A stretch of DNA of 64,000 nucleotides. Origin: Arabidopsis thaliana (Eukaryota; Streptophyta; Magnoliopsida; Brassicales; Brassicaceae). The translations under genes and the position numbers were made by a program. The stretch spans positions 19,413,261-19,477,260 of the forward strand of contig NC_003074.8 of the NCBI RefSeq assembly GCF_000001735.4, read 5' to 3'. Position 1 is the stretch's first letter; each line of letters starts with the position of its first letter. Shown piece after piece: positions 49,143 to 60,624 of this stretch. The notes under the pieces are model-generated. The model searched no databases and had not been told where the DNA came from. It saw only the letters and a list, made by a program, of their open reading frames with translations.

Positions 49143-50380
49143 AGGAAGGTATTGAGTGACTTGAGTTAAATTGAAACTGGTTTTGAAATCTTGCATGAAA
49201 GTATTAAAAGTCATACGTGTATATGTGTCTTTCTGCATGACTTGTCATAGTGGTTTCTATCAAATCAAACCCTTTTCCAGGAGTTTTCATGGGAACACAT
49301 ACAATAGAAGAGAGCCTCTAGCTAGAATTCTTTAAACAATATTAAAGTAAGACATTCTTATCACAAAATCAAGTATAAAAGCAATATATGGGATTATCTA
49401 CTCAAAAGGGGCTCCAATTTGTTTTTTAGCTCTCAGTATTCAAAATAAGCATCTTTATTCTCCTGGGTGTGGCCATGTGGGAAAAAAAAAACGAATAGAA
49501 GTAGCAAAGAGAGAGATATGGGAATAGTTTAAGGCATAATTTTCCTTTGGATGGCGCCTAACTTTAAGAAAGAAAGAGATAAACTTTAAAGATTAAAGGA
49601 GGAATGGAGAAAAGTTGTCCTAATTTTGACATGACAGCCTTCTTAATCTAATGTTATGATCTTTATTCACAACATGTTTCTTTTATTCACAAAGAATTTT
49701 TATTGCCTTGCATAACAATATTACTCAATAATCCCACAATCTAAAAGAAAGGTTCGTTTTGTTTCAAATATATTTGAGTGTTCGATAAGAATCTAAAACT
49801 GTGGCATATATTCTTCATCACTTGTTCCCTAGTTTTTCCAAGGGTTTAAGCTAGCAGAGCCGCACAAGTATCATATCCTATCGTATCATCGGATAAATGT
49901 GTGAATCCATAATGTTAAAGAGATCACGCATATGCAATTATGTAGTGAGCAACTGAGCATGCGTTGGAAGAATCCTATCACAAGAAACACGATTTTAATG
50001 ATATGACAGCAGATATAAGAGAACAAAATTAGTTGAAATCAGAAAGTGTCTGATGATCTCTAAGCGAAATTCTTGGTGCTAGATAACAAGTAAAATATCA
50101 TGAAAAGAACTTGTGCATTAGACTTATTCGTGCTTTGGAAATTCCAAACAATGTTAAAACGAGTTAGCTGCGGAATTTGAATTTTTTTCAATCATCTATC
50201 ATTCCTAGATAAATGACTATGCAAACAAGTAATTTTCAAGATCATACCAAAACTTGTTCTCGTAAATAAATTTCCTAGATAAATTACTGAGCAAACTAAG
50301 GGTTTCTAATAATGAAATTTGCTAGTAATAAAAAAAAGGTTGAAAGAATTACTTGTACAGAAAGAGAATATTCCTTTAAG
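49143..50380. other. Intergenic, no gene recognised
   Basis: AT-rich sequence between the tandem duplication and a GC-richer promoter-like patch. If transcription starts at about 50500 on the minus strand, this would lie in that transcript. No snoRNA-type C/D box pair at credible spacing was found by eye. Confidence 0.4.
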
Positions 50381-50612
50381 GATCTGGAAGAATGCCGGAG
50401 AAATGCGCCGGCGACGATTCGATCTGATCAGAAGTAGGTTAGGAAGGAACCCTACTTGATCGACCGTTTCGCTTGTATGATCGATCCTCCGCGCGCGTCC
50501 AGATTTTGGGCTTGTTTAGTTGATGGGCCCAAAACAGTTGTCGATTGAAGCCTTTTTAAATTCAACCAAAATATACATAAGCTTCGATAAGGCCTACAAT
50601 TTTAGGCCCATA
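50381..50612 (-). promoter_or_regulatory. Promoter-like patch with site II and telobox-like motifs
   Basis: TGGGCC/GGGCCC at 50524-50530, GGCCCA at 50605-50610, and a telobox-like AACCCTA (plus strand, about 50449-50455) surround a GC-rich patch (50381-50500, with CGCCGGCGACG and CCGCGCGCG) that stands out from its AT-rich surroundings. This is typical of the first exon of a broadly expressed plant gene. No ORF follows on either strand within several hundred bases, so a noncoding transcript is possible. Confidence 0.35.
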
Positions 50613-51187
50613 ATATGTAGACATCACCAGTTTCAGATAAGTGATTGGACACTTATCTTCTATTCCGTTGGACCAGTTTCAGATGAAGGAGATCCATCCA
50701 GCTGCATCTTGGCTATACATTGTCATTGCCCCCACCTTTTTTAGTCGGTAAATTGCACAACCGTGTAGTCCTTATAGTTTCGAAAATATGTGTAAATTCA
50801 GATTAAATGACATTTCAGCATTTCTTACTGTAGTAGAAAATGTTGGGGAAAAACGCTGAAATAAAATATTTTACTATTGTTGTTAACTTTTTATACTATA
50901 TTCTTTTTTTTTCTCTAAATTCAATCTTTTTAATTAATCACATTGATTACACTGGTTGACAACTATAAAAAAAAACTCATTGATTACACTGACCAAACAA
51001 ATTACACTGATCGCGCCAACATCATGCACCAATCAGAACCTCATTAAGTTTGGTATTAAGAAAATATCTTAGGAACTTTTGTGAGCTGGCATGATTAAGA
51101 AAGGTGCAATTTATTTTGCTCAAAAAAGAGAGAAAAAAAAATTATGTCGCTTTTAACTCTCCATTTTTTTACTTTCTTAAACTAGTA

Positions 51188-51832
51188 CAATAGAAACTAT
51201 ATAAATTAATAATATTAGGACCATGAAATTTTATTAATTTATAGTGATATTAATTTATCCTATAATAAATATTAATTTATAGAAATATTTACGTAAAATA
51301 CAATACTAAATTATTTTAAAAATATTTTTTAACTTAGTTTTTCTTATGTTTTGTTGTTTGTATATTTAATTATGTTAAAAAATTATTTTTTTCTTGACTT
51401 TTTAATTTATTTTCCTACAAGATATTGTGTTTGTATATTTACAACGTTAACGTGAGGTTTAATCCAATTTTTCTTTATACAAATCTTAGCAATGATTAAA
51501 AAATGTTACAAAACCAAACGGATAAAATATGTAAAGAGTTATGTGAGTACAAAAGATATTATACCAACTGTACTTTAAAAAGAGTTGTAATTATGGCTTG
51601 AATAAAAACTTTATATAAAATTAGTGTTAAAATATATATTTAAGATTTATAATTATTAATTTATGATATTATTGGAACCATATTTTTACATAAAGATTTT
51701 AAAAAAATTATTATCTTATTATCTTATCGATTTTGATTAATTTTTACATTGACCCGACTTGAGACCGATAAAATTTATTAATTTATCATGTTTATTAATT
51801 TATCGAATATTAATTTTTTAGAGTTTCTACTG
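51188..51832. mobile_element. Emigrant/pogo-type MITE
   Basis: The 5' end CAATAGAAACTATATAAATT and the reverse complement of the 3' end, CAGTAGAAACTCTAAAAAAT, are imperfect terminal inverted repeats. They resemble the Emigrant ends CAGTAAAACCTCTATAAATT that I remember. TA dinucleotides at 51186-51187 and 51833-51834 are the expected pogo/Tc1-type target duplication. The 645-bp body is very AT-rich, repeats ATTAATTTAT in both directions near its ends and has no transposase. The subfamily was not determined. Confidence 0.75.
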
Positions 51833-51834
51833 TA

Positions 51835-52383
51835 TTTCTGTTTTTTTCGTCAACATACTATCTCTTTATTCCTTGATGCATCATTTCACAAATTCTTTGT
51901 TGTACCTATTATTTCCATTGATAAATGGGTCTATGAATATAGTCGAAGCTATATAAAACTGAAATTTAAATAAAAGTTGAACTTTTTCTTACTTTATTTG
52001 GTACACGGGGATATGTCATATGTACTTACATGTTTGTTTCACATCAATAAACATTCAATTTCTAAAAATACTATGATAATTAGTGAATATATTAGTGGTT
52101 GTTTGGTTACTTTAGATTAATGGACATTGACGTGGTATCACTGTATTATATTGTCCATATTCGATAATGCAAACATCTTTCTTCTAATGATAATGTCTAG
52201 CATCGACAATTTTAGCATCCAACTATTACGATTTTTTTTTTTAATTTATTAATTTTACTACTCTTACATATTTCTGATATTTCTATAAACATTTAAACCC
52301 TTTTCTTTTATTTCGGAAAACGGAATTAAAAATCATAAAAATTGATCTCATCGTTGTGAAAAGTCAAATTTACCCCTGAAAAC
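51835..52383. other. Intergenic, AT-rich
   Basis: Holds the aspartyl protease 3' region. No gene or repeat end was recognised beyond the neighbouring MITE. Confidence 0.5.
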
Positions 52384-53793
52384 TCACGGGCTACACTTCT
52401 TCTTCGCGAACCCAAACCTGTCATTCTCCAAATCGTATTCAACTAAATAGTTCTGTTGCTGGAAACTCCCCAGAATTATCGCCGGTCCAGTCCCGCCGGA
52501 GGGATTAACGGTTTTATCCGAAACCACCGTAAGACAAACGGTATCAGTATTCCCAACGAACGTGAAGTAATTGGATAACGGCAATTCCAACTTCGCTCCA
52601 CCTTTAAACTCAAAAATCAGCTCCGGCACCGTCACATCTCCCTTCCCGGAGATATTAAAACACGGTCCAAGTCCTGTTTCCTTCTCCAAGTCTTTCTCAC
52701 GAGTGTAGTTCGACATCTGTGAAGCGAATTCTTCAGCAACGAGCTCGAAAACGGGTCGCTCCATGAAAGTGAATGTAGATCCGGAATCAACAATGGATCC
52801 TCCGTCTCCGTTAGTTCCCGGCGCGAGATACTTATACGGAATCTTCACGTGCTTTCTTCCGACGTAGATTCGCCGGAGATTGAGGTAATAATACTCGAGA
52901 AAAGCTTTGTTGGAGACATTGGGATTTTTCCGAAACGGCGTGTATGTGAGACCCGGAGTTTTAGACCCGGAATTATGACCCGATCCGGTATCTAAATCAA
53001 GATCGGTGGTTACGTTGGTATCGTCAAACCGACGAGAAACCAAACAGTGAGAGAATCTCTTGAGATTCATTTGTGAAGGAAGCGATACGGGTCCTCGCCC
53101 AAACCCAGCGATACCAGCGGGTTGTCGGGTGGAGATAATTGAACATCCGACTACGAAATCGGGTACGGTTAGATCCGGGAAATCAAGCTTTTCGGTTATT
53201 AAAACCCCAGCCGTTGATCCTAATCCGTATTGAAGAATGTACGGTGGACAACCGACGGTGCAGTTTCGGGTATTCGGGTCACATCCTCTGCATTGAACAT
53301 TGGGTCCGTATAGAAACTGACATTTTGGACTCTGACACCCGATAATCTTCGAAGAGGAAGAGTTCTTGGGGATAAATCTAGGGATTAGAGTCGGATCCAA
53401 ACCGGAGAAATCGCAACCGGAGCAGAGATATCTTGAGGTACAAGGTAGCCAAACGAGACTGCTTCCGGTATCGAAAACGAATGGGATTGTTTGCGACGGT
53501 GTGCCGAAGCTGAGAGAGACTGAGTATCCGCCGTAGCTTTTAGCAGAGAGAGGAGATTTCACGACGGTGGCGGATGCGGTGGTGGTGGAGGAGAGAGCAT
53601 CTTCGTCGGGTTTTATTGAGGTGCCGTGTTTGAGTTTATGAGCTCTAGCGATTGAGGATTCAGCGAGACGACGGAGAGAGAGGTAAGGGTCTTTTGGTGA
53701 TTGGTCGGAGTGGGAGAAGGGAGAGAGAGGTAGTTTGACGGCGGAGACGACGGAGAGGAAGATAAGGAAGAAGAAGAAGATAGAAGAAGCCAT
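52384..53793 (-). CDS. Nepenthesin-like aspartyl protease (family A1B)
   Basis: Predicted secreted pepsin-fold endopeptidase. Single exon, 469 aa. Residues 1-18 are a signal peptide (MASSIFFFFLIFLSVVSA). A propeptide-like region runs to about residue 85. The first catalytic motif FDTGSSLVWLPC has D108, and the second, IVDSGSTFTFM, has D336. Between them lies the Cys-rich insertion typical of nepenthesin-type plant enzymes (Cys in CSGC, CQSPKC, CRGC, NCTVGCPP). Both catalytic Asp residues are intact, so activity is likely. The substrate is unknown. The ATG at 53791-53793 gives the signal peptide directly. Corresponds to At3g52500 from memory. Confidence 0.95.
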   Translation of the reverse strand: MASSIFFFFLIFLSVVSAVKLPLSPFSHSDQSPKDPYLSLRRLAESSIARAHKLKHGTSIKPDEDALSSTTTASATVVKSPLSAKSYGGYSVSLSFGTPSQTIPFVFDTGSSLVWLPCTSRYLCSGCDFSGLDPTLIPRFIPKNSSSSKIIGCQSPKCQFLYGPNVQCRGCDPNTRNCTVGCPPYILQYGLGSTAGVLITEKLDFPDLTVPDFVVGCSIISTRQPAGIAGFGRGPVSLPSQMNLKRFSHCLVSRRFDDTNVTTDLDLDTGSGHNSGSKTPGLTYTPFRKNPNVSNKAFLEYYYLNLRRIYVGRKHVKIPYKYLAPGTNGDGGSIVDSGSTFTFMERPVFELVAEEFASQMSNYTREKDLEKETGLGPCFNISGKGDVTVPELIFEFKGGAKLELPLSNYFTFVGNTDTVCLTVVSDKTVNPSGGTGPAIILGSFQQQNYLVEYDLENDRFGFAKKKCSP

Positions 53794-54573
53794 TGTAATG
53801 GTGTGTTTGGGATTGATGGCTTATGGGTTAAGTAAGTGAGAAGGAGAAGAAAGAAGACAAAGAAGTGGAAAGTGGAGAATCATGTTCGATCTCTGTGACT
53901 TTCTTCTTCCTTTTATAAAAATGTTTTAGAATAATAATTTAGTTAAATGTGTCTGTTTTTACTTGGAAACTTATTACTAGTTACTACTATAAGTAAATCT
54001 TATACGTGGAAATGTAATTTTTGTTTAGTCGACATGATACATCTCTGTCTACGTAGACATGATGATACAGAGCCAGCCAATACATTCTTGTATCTATAGA
54101 AAATGCCAATGGTATTGATTTTGTGGAGGTATACTATATGTGTTTAATGATATTTGCTATACAAATAGTCAAATACTAATTATAGGATTATTTACGCCAT
54201 TCAAGTTGAAAAAAGAGCATGCTTATGTCGTTGAAAAATTCCAACTAAACAAATAAAACTAAGAGAATTTGTGGGAAATCACCATAGACCTATCTTTTTC
54301 AATTAATTGGCATGATTATTGATTGGCCATGTGATGATCGCTCAAGGGGCTAACCATATTGACAAATCATGTGATGCATATTTATTAATCCATATCTTCT
54401 CTAACCAGATTTACAAGTTGCTTTAGTTGAATACATTTTGTCAGTGTTTTTGAGGAATGGAGTTTTTTCCCGTCCAAGTTCCATACTTCAGATTATTCAC
54501 CAGTTTTAAGTAATCATGTACTCTGAATGTACTTATGAGGGAATGACTGGTTTAACAATATTTTTCAACTGTA

Positions 54574-54610
<37 letters not shown>

Positions 54611-56391
54611 CATAGTAAGATCCAGAATATCATATGAGATTCATATATATACTCCATGTTCTAATTGACTTCTTGTTTACATGTAACTTTTTGCATATAG
54701 ATTGATAAAAATTTGAAGAGATTAATAAATCGTATTTAACAAAAAAAAGAGATTAATAAATCGTAACATGAATCTCGACGTTATAAATCCATTGACGAAA
54801 TAAAAAGCACGTTGAATACAATAGGTGTGAGGAATCGACCACATGTATATTTGTTGACTCTTATAAACTATATGACCTTAAACTTTTAAAAGTGGCAAAC
54901 AGGTCATAAAACAAATAATTTTAAGGCTTTCCTTTCAAAGAAGTGACTTATTAATGCGTACATATTGATGAACAATAAATAAAAGTCAGTAAGTATATTT
55001 AACTAAGAAGACTTGAGAATATGTTTTAACAATTATGAACTTGAGAAAGTATTTTTGAGACAACTTCGATATATTTGTACTACTGCAGCAGTAAAAGTGT
55101 AAAACAAACATAGTTTCAGAAAAATTTGAGAAAAGTTTTCTATTGAAGTGTTAGAAATAGAGTAAACAGGTCAAGCCAATTAAACTAGGTTTATAAAAAT
55201 GAACGAGCAGGTACCAACACCGAAGTCAACTGAAAAACTGTTTTATTTTTTAAAAACTTCTTATCTCAACGTTCAATGGACCAGCAACTATTTTTCTACG
55301 AATTGTTGAATCTCTAATTTTTTTAAGAATCATTTTAAAAATATATATGTAGTACTGAAAATACAATGGTGTCTCTGTATATAAGAAAAAGGAGAAAGAG
55401 GAAGAAGATACTACTGATAATGGTTTTAGTTATCTCTTTACAAATTAACATTAATTAGTGCATATATATGCTCTTTCATCAATCATGATACTTTTATAAG
55501 AGTGCTGAGTATGTTTAGACATTAAAAACAAGACACGAATGCTTCAAATAAAATAGTGATGTAACCCACATATATGATTTGATTGAAGGGAACTAATACT
55601 ATTTCTTAGCTTAGATCCTAGTTAACTAGGCTCATCCAGTGACTTTCCAAATATGCTTACTCGTTTTTTTTTGTTTTTTTAAATTTATTTTCGGAGTTAT
55701 GTTGTTTTACTCTTAAATGATCTTAATGAATTTCGAATTGCTTTTCTATTGGATATGTGTTTTTATTTCATAACAAAGCAATCTTGAGGGTTTTCCTAGC
55801 GTGAGTGATATACTAATTAGAACAATTGTAGGAAAGACTTATACTGGACTGGTATAATTTCACATCAACAATGATTCATCAAATAGATAAGTTTTAAAGT
55901 TGCAAATGGAAGAAAGACTTTAGAACTATCACGGGGAAAAAATATCAAGTGCATCGAACGAAAGGGACAAAAACAAAATATAATAACAACAAAAGATTCA
56001 GAGGAACGATTAATGTTTGTCCGTGGAAATTAGGGAGCACGTGAATTAACCGAGGTACACGGTGGGACATGCGGTGGTCAATCTTGTATCACACGGTGAC
56101 GTCACCTCAACGCCTAAAAGTAAAATGATAAATTATACCTTCGTATATGTAATTTCATAATATTAAAATAAATAATGAGTCATTTTGACTAGGGATGATT
56201 CTAAGTTCATTTTTGTTTTAAATTGCCCTCAAACCTAAATATATCATGAAATTCGTGTCATTAGCTCCCACAGCCAAGTTGATCATCAAGCATTATTAGA
56301 ACTCATACTAAACTTTTCCATCTTAACTGCTAAGAATTCTTCAAACTTAGGGGAGGATTTCTAATCACTTTTCATTTCAAGAAGAGCGCTT
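53794..56391. other. Intergenic with (TA)n and T-run
   Basis: The protease promoter lies at the left edge. A (TA)12 microsatellite at 54572-54595 runs into a T-tract to about 54612. A TCTACGTAGA palindrome lies at about 54047-54056. A CACGTG is at about 56039-56044. No gene was recognised. Confidence 0.55.
54572..54612. repeat. (TA)n microsatellite followed by T-run
   Basis: A dinucleotide TA array of about twelve units continues directly into a run of T. It is likely polymorphic between accessions. Confidence 0.9.
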
Positions 56392-57118
56392 CTAACAGTT
56401 CAAAGACAACTCTGAAAGCACAATACAGAACTTAAAAATGAAATACAAGAAGAGATGTTTCTTTCCCAGTCTGAGCTGAACGCAGCGACTCGTGCCGGGC
56501 AGCACCAAGTCATCGCCATGGACAACATTCATTTGGTCAAGTGGCAAGACCAAAGTTTTTTTTGACCACTTCTTCTTCTTCTTCACATCCTCCATAACCC
56601 TTAGGTCTACACTCGCATCAACCGCAAGTTTAGAGTATTCGAAAATATCTAATTTGTCTCTGTAGTTAACGAGGTTAGCACGATATGAGTGCCAAATGAT
56701 ACCAGCCTCTACAGGTAACTCAATCAAATTGAATTCTTCAAAAGTCAAGTCAAAACTCACGAGCACACATTTATTTGCATCAACCCAAGCTGCTCCATAG
56801 TACAACATACCGTTGATGGAGATACCTTGTGAGAAAGGACGATGAGGAGGAGGAGGAGCGTTGCTATAAGTACTTCTCCAATAAGCTCCAGGACCAAGTA
56901 CCAACACTTGATGCTCGGATCTCATCTGCCCATCTTCCTTGCTCACCTCCCAAACTTTGCGAAGCACTTTGTATTCATCATTAACAGAGTCATACCCAAA
57001 ATAGTTCCAAATGACTTGATCTTATGATGGGCAAAGTCACACGTTGCTTGGTGGTGAGGTTACAGATTCGTACTCTTCTCCCAAGTCTGACACAGAGACA
57101 ACATTGTTCACTTTTCAT
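56392..57118 (-). pseudogene. Broken F-box-associated (FBA) gene
   Basis: F-box proteins recruit targets to SCF ubiquitin ligases; this copy keeps only the substrate-side FBA domain. Reading leftward, frame one gives RVRICNLTTKQRVTLPII, then the reading shifts near 57015 to NYFGYDSVNDEYKVLRKVWEV, which stays open to 56392 (191 codons from the first ATG). Further FBA signatures are GISINGMLYYGAAW and VNYRDKLDIFEY. No F-box motif is found upstream. The C terminus after VLPGTSRC drifts into hydrophobic sequence unlike the family. With the lost N-terminus and a frameshift it is best called a pseudogene, although a 191-aa fragment could be translated. Corresponds to At3g52510 from memory. Confidence 0.75.
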
Positions 57119-57365
57119 CACCTATCTTAACATTGTAACTAAACATAAACGATCATCACCAAAAGGGCATGGAGATTACAAGAAAACTCTACTAACAAGA
57201 CAAAAACAACTATTTCATCACCTAGATACAAATTCTTATTCACCTATCTCAATTGCTCAAGCTCTAACATTGTAAATAGCATCAAGAATCATCATCACTA
57301 AATCATAACAAAAGTAACACTATTTGTCAAGACTGACATAGAAGTAAACTGCTCATGTATCATAG

Positions 57366-57554
57366 GTTGATGATTTGGTCCTGACAAGGACTAAAGCAAG
57401 CATGGTTGAAGAGTTTAAGGCTTCCATGAGGATAGAATTCGATAAGTCCGACTCTGGAGAAATGAGTTATTTCTTGGAGTATGCTTGTGAGATTCTAGAA
57501 AGGTTCAAAATGGAGGACTGCAACTCTTACTTTGTCGTTGAAGTAAATCCCTAG
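57366..57554 (+). pseudogene. Ty1/copia reverse transcriptase fragment
   Basis: A 62-codon frame reads VDDLVLTRTKASMVEEFK, then EFDKSDSGEMSYFLE, then ILERFKMEDCN, ending in a stop. This matches the copia RT region from the catalytic (Y)VDD through the DxGxMSYFLG motif, with the usual segment between FLG and the VLKKFKM-like helix deleted. There is no start, LTR, primer-binding site or integrase nearby, so it is a small, internally deleted relic. Confidence 0.75.
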
Positions 57555-60222
57555 AGTTTAGGGATGATTTGATATAGTCAATAAGAACAGAGTTGCTTCT
57601 TTATTTTTAGCAAGAACAAAGTTGAAACTTAAAAAAAAAAAAAAAAAAAAAAAAAGGTTGAAACTTTATTAGGGATGAAAAATGTTCATTTCAGACTTGA
57701 TGGACTTTACTCTATTATAGACCTATGGTTGATTTATAATAAAGCTTTTGTGAGCTAAAACAAGATACATTTTACGGAGGTTCAAAAGCTTAATTCTACT
57801 CTTAATCTATAAAACGCATGACCTCTGTGAAATTTGCTACGGATTTTATGTTATCTTTGCTGATATAATAGTGATACTAGACTCTATCCACACACATTAA
57901 AATCAGTTTGTAAGTCTAGATAAATAAATAGTACTCGCGAGAGGAAAAATATAAGTAAACCTTTATAAGTTTTTGCATTGAGAAGATGTTATCATTATAC
58001 TAAGATAGCACAAAAATAACCAATGAAAAATTATGTAGCCAGCACAAATATATCAACTCTTTCGGAAGACTCAGAATTTAAATATAAATAAAAGTATAAT
58101 AAATAAATAAAAAACGATGTGTCGAACTAAAAAATTTCTCCTATTTTCAATTTAATTTTTTATAATTTTGACAACCGCCTTAAATTTTCTTATTCCCACA
58201 TTACTTTAGGTCCACGCGAATGAACGCTGATGATTTGGGTTTGATGTGGAGGTATTTTTTCTCACTTCGATTTCGTTGTTTACAGAGGGTTTCTTCAACT
58301 GGTACGATGAACAAGTTTCTATGGATCCGCGATCGTCTGTCCGTGGTAAGAAGAGTTAGAATCATAGATTATCTAGATTTTTTTAAAATTTTAATGTTGT
58401 TATTGTAAAACAATCTCTACAACTAGCTTGGAGAAAAATCTTATTGTCTAATAATTTGTTCCACTTAGAACACCTTCTCGGCATTGTCCATAACACAACA
58501 ATTTAGATTCGCATTAGAAGCAAACTTGGTTTATTGAAAAAAATTAACTTGCCTTTATAGTTGATGAGGTTCAGGCGTAGGTTATTATTTTAATCAAATT
58601 GTTTTTATATCACTAAAACATGATTTTCACTATATTCGAACAAATTAGTTTTTAAATTAAGACATATTTTACATATATGCAATTGACAATAAAATTAACG
58701 TCAACTCTAACAATCGAACATTGTACAAATTATGGTCACTTATGATTTCTTTTAGATAGAGAGATTTGTTCCCGAACCTCTCGATCTTCTTTTTTAGCCC
58801 TTTTTGATTTCTTTGTCAACAACAAAAGTTTTTTGGTTTTGGGGATCTTGAGTCGGTCGGTTCGACTCAGTTCAATTTGAATCTACGTTTTAGTTTGGTT
58901 TTGTAATATTCGGTATAATTTATACCAAAAAATGTAAATGTATATTATCTATATTTAATTAACAAAATTTATACTGAAATTTGATTCCATGTATTTAATA
59001 ATTCATTGAGTTTCAATTTACGGGTATTTGAGATAATAACATATCTATTGTCGTAGGTTTTTTATAGCTTATTCTCCTATTGTGATAAGGTTTGTACTTT
59101 CGATGTGAGATTTTTAACACAATTAACTTAAACACTCCTCTCATTGACATTCATATGCATTTGATTGTGATGTATTGTAAGAATCATATTCTTTTTTTTT
59201 GTGAGAATCATATTCCGTTGTCTCTAAATGAGTGTTTTAGAAAACCGAAGACACTAAATATCTCGGATTAATGAAACTTTATTTCTTATTTATTGCGATG
59301 GGTTATATATAGTGATGCTCTCTTGAAATGTCCTGGTCATATAAATTTGATAGGACCGGGTTCTCGTTTGTTTTGGCTCAGTCACGAAATAAAAGTGTTG
59401 TTTGGATATTATTGATTCTTGATTGTAGGGCAAAATGTACGAGTGCTCGTTAGGGATACTCGAGTTGATGTAACTTGTAACGAACGTACAGACCTTTAAA
59501 TCGGAGGGTGACTCAATTGACAAAGTGGTAACGAAAGGAAAAAGTGACCAATGAAACATTATTCATGTGAAATGGGCCAAAGCTGCTTCATTTGACCCTT
59601 TTCTTGTGATGTTTGCTTTGACTTTATTCAACCCTTTCCGTGATACATGTAATATGTATCATCAAAATCGTCGTCGTTAAGGAAGACTAAATCAAAATGG
59701 AACCTATTTTTAGGAAAATGTTTTTACATAATTCTTGTAGTGAATGAGTTACTTTACACTCCTTTGCTGGTGGTTATATATGTATTTTTAAACATATCAT
59801 AATAAACAGTGGAAACAAAAAACAAAAAAAAGTTCACTACAATAATTCAATTTATACTTAAAGGCAGACACACTTATTTTTAAAAGTAAAAATAAAATAT
59901 GGTCGTTGTTTTGCTTTGAAAAATATAAAGTAGTCGAGATTGGAGCGTCAGCTGCCAACCATCCAGCATTTGCTACTACATCTCTATTCATTTCATTCAA
60001 GAAATTTGTTTCTTTAACATAATTAAATTCTAAAAAAGCGAAAAATAAGGTCCCAATATTAATATTGTATTAACACGCTTTACAATATAGTCCTTATTTG
60101 ACTTTTAAATGAAAAAAATATAACGTGATGATTCAGATTGATCAATGCTATTATTGATATATAAACTTTGTTAGCTCATATCCAAATTACTTCCAAACCT
60201 TCTCACTCTCTATTTTCTCAAA
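57555..60222. other. Intergenic with retroposition-like scar; possible small ORF
   Basis: Holds the poly(A) tract flanked by a 10-bp repeat (57621-57666). A 62-codon frame at 58220-58408 starts in a slightly GC-richer patch with an internal GTAAG donor-like site; I do not recognise it and think it unlikely to be a gene. The remainder is AT-rich. Confidence 0.4.
57621..57666. repeat. Poly(A) tract flanked by 10-bp direct repeat
   Basis: GTTGAAACTT at 57621-57630 is repeated exactly at 57657-57666, with 25 A and one G between. A target-site duplication around a bare poly(A) tail is what a severely 5'-truncated LINE/SINE-type insertion would leave. Confidence 0.7.
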
Positions 60223-60624
60223 ATGGAAGCTGAGAATTTGATGAATCTTTCTCTTCTCCAACGCAGAAACGGCGCCGTTTCACAAACCCTAGATTTAGAG
60301 CTCGTGTCCGTCAACAAATCCTCCGAGGATCCTCTTCCATGTTACACTTCCCTCAAAGACATCCTCCCTTCCTCCTCCACCACCGTCGATTCCCCCGCCA
60401 TATCCTTTGCTGTCGCCTCCGCTGTATCAGGTCCCACCATCACGATCCGCAATCGCCTTGTAAAGCAAGCTGCTTGCTCCTACCTTCAGCCTTCTACTCC
60501 AACTCCTTCCTCCAACCCTTCATTCCTCCGCCGTGTCTCCTCCTCCTTCATCCGCCTCGTCTCCGCCTTCTTTGATGCTCTCCTCCGCATCTTCCCATCT
60601 CCTCAGAAAATCTTTAGGGCTTAG
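60223..60624 (+). CDS. Conserved small protein of unknown function
   Basis: Single exon, 133 aa. Function unknown. A short Leu-rich N terminus is followed by YTSLKDILPSSS and then ITIRNRLVKQAACSYLQP, which I recall as the signature of a small plant family that includes At2g36220-type proteins. The C-terminal part has a helix-like stretch with RLVSAFFDALLRIFPSP. There is no clear signal peptide or membrane helix. Ser/Pro-rich linkers suggest partial disorder. The start at 60223 follows a plausible leader and the frame has good coding character. Corresponds to At3g52520 from memory. Confidence 0.85.
   Translation: MEAENLMNLSLLQRRNGAVSQTLDLELVSVNKSSEDPLPCYTSLKDILPSSSTTVDSPAISFAVASAVSGPTITIRNRLVKQAACSYLQPSTPTPSSNPSFLRRVSSSFIRLVSAFFDALLRIFPSPQKIFRA

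Noticed and set aside
49780-50120. Possible C/D snoRNA motifs downstream of the promoter-like patch
   Set aside because: GTGATGA and CTGATGAT occur but no D box (CTGA) was found at the usual 70-100 nt spacing.
54047-54056. TCTACGTAGA palindrome
   Set aside because: A 10-bp palindrome is expected several times in a window this size and nothing around it suggests function.
58220-58408. 62-codon ORF in a slightly GC-richer patch
   Set aside because: Too short, no motif, and the C-terminal part is AT-driven. An internal GTAAG could be a donor but no partner exon was found.
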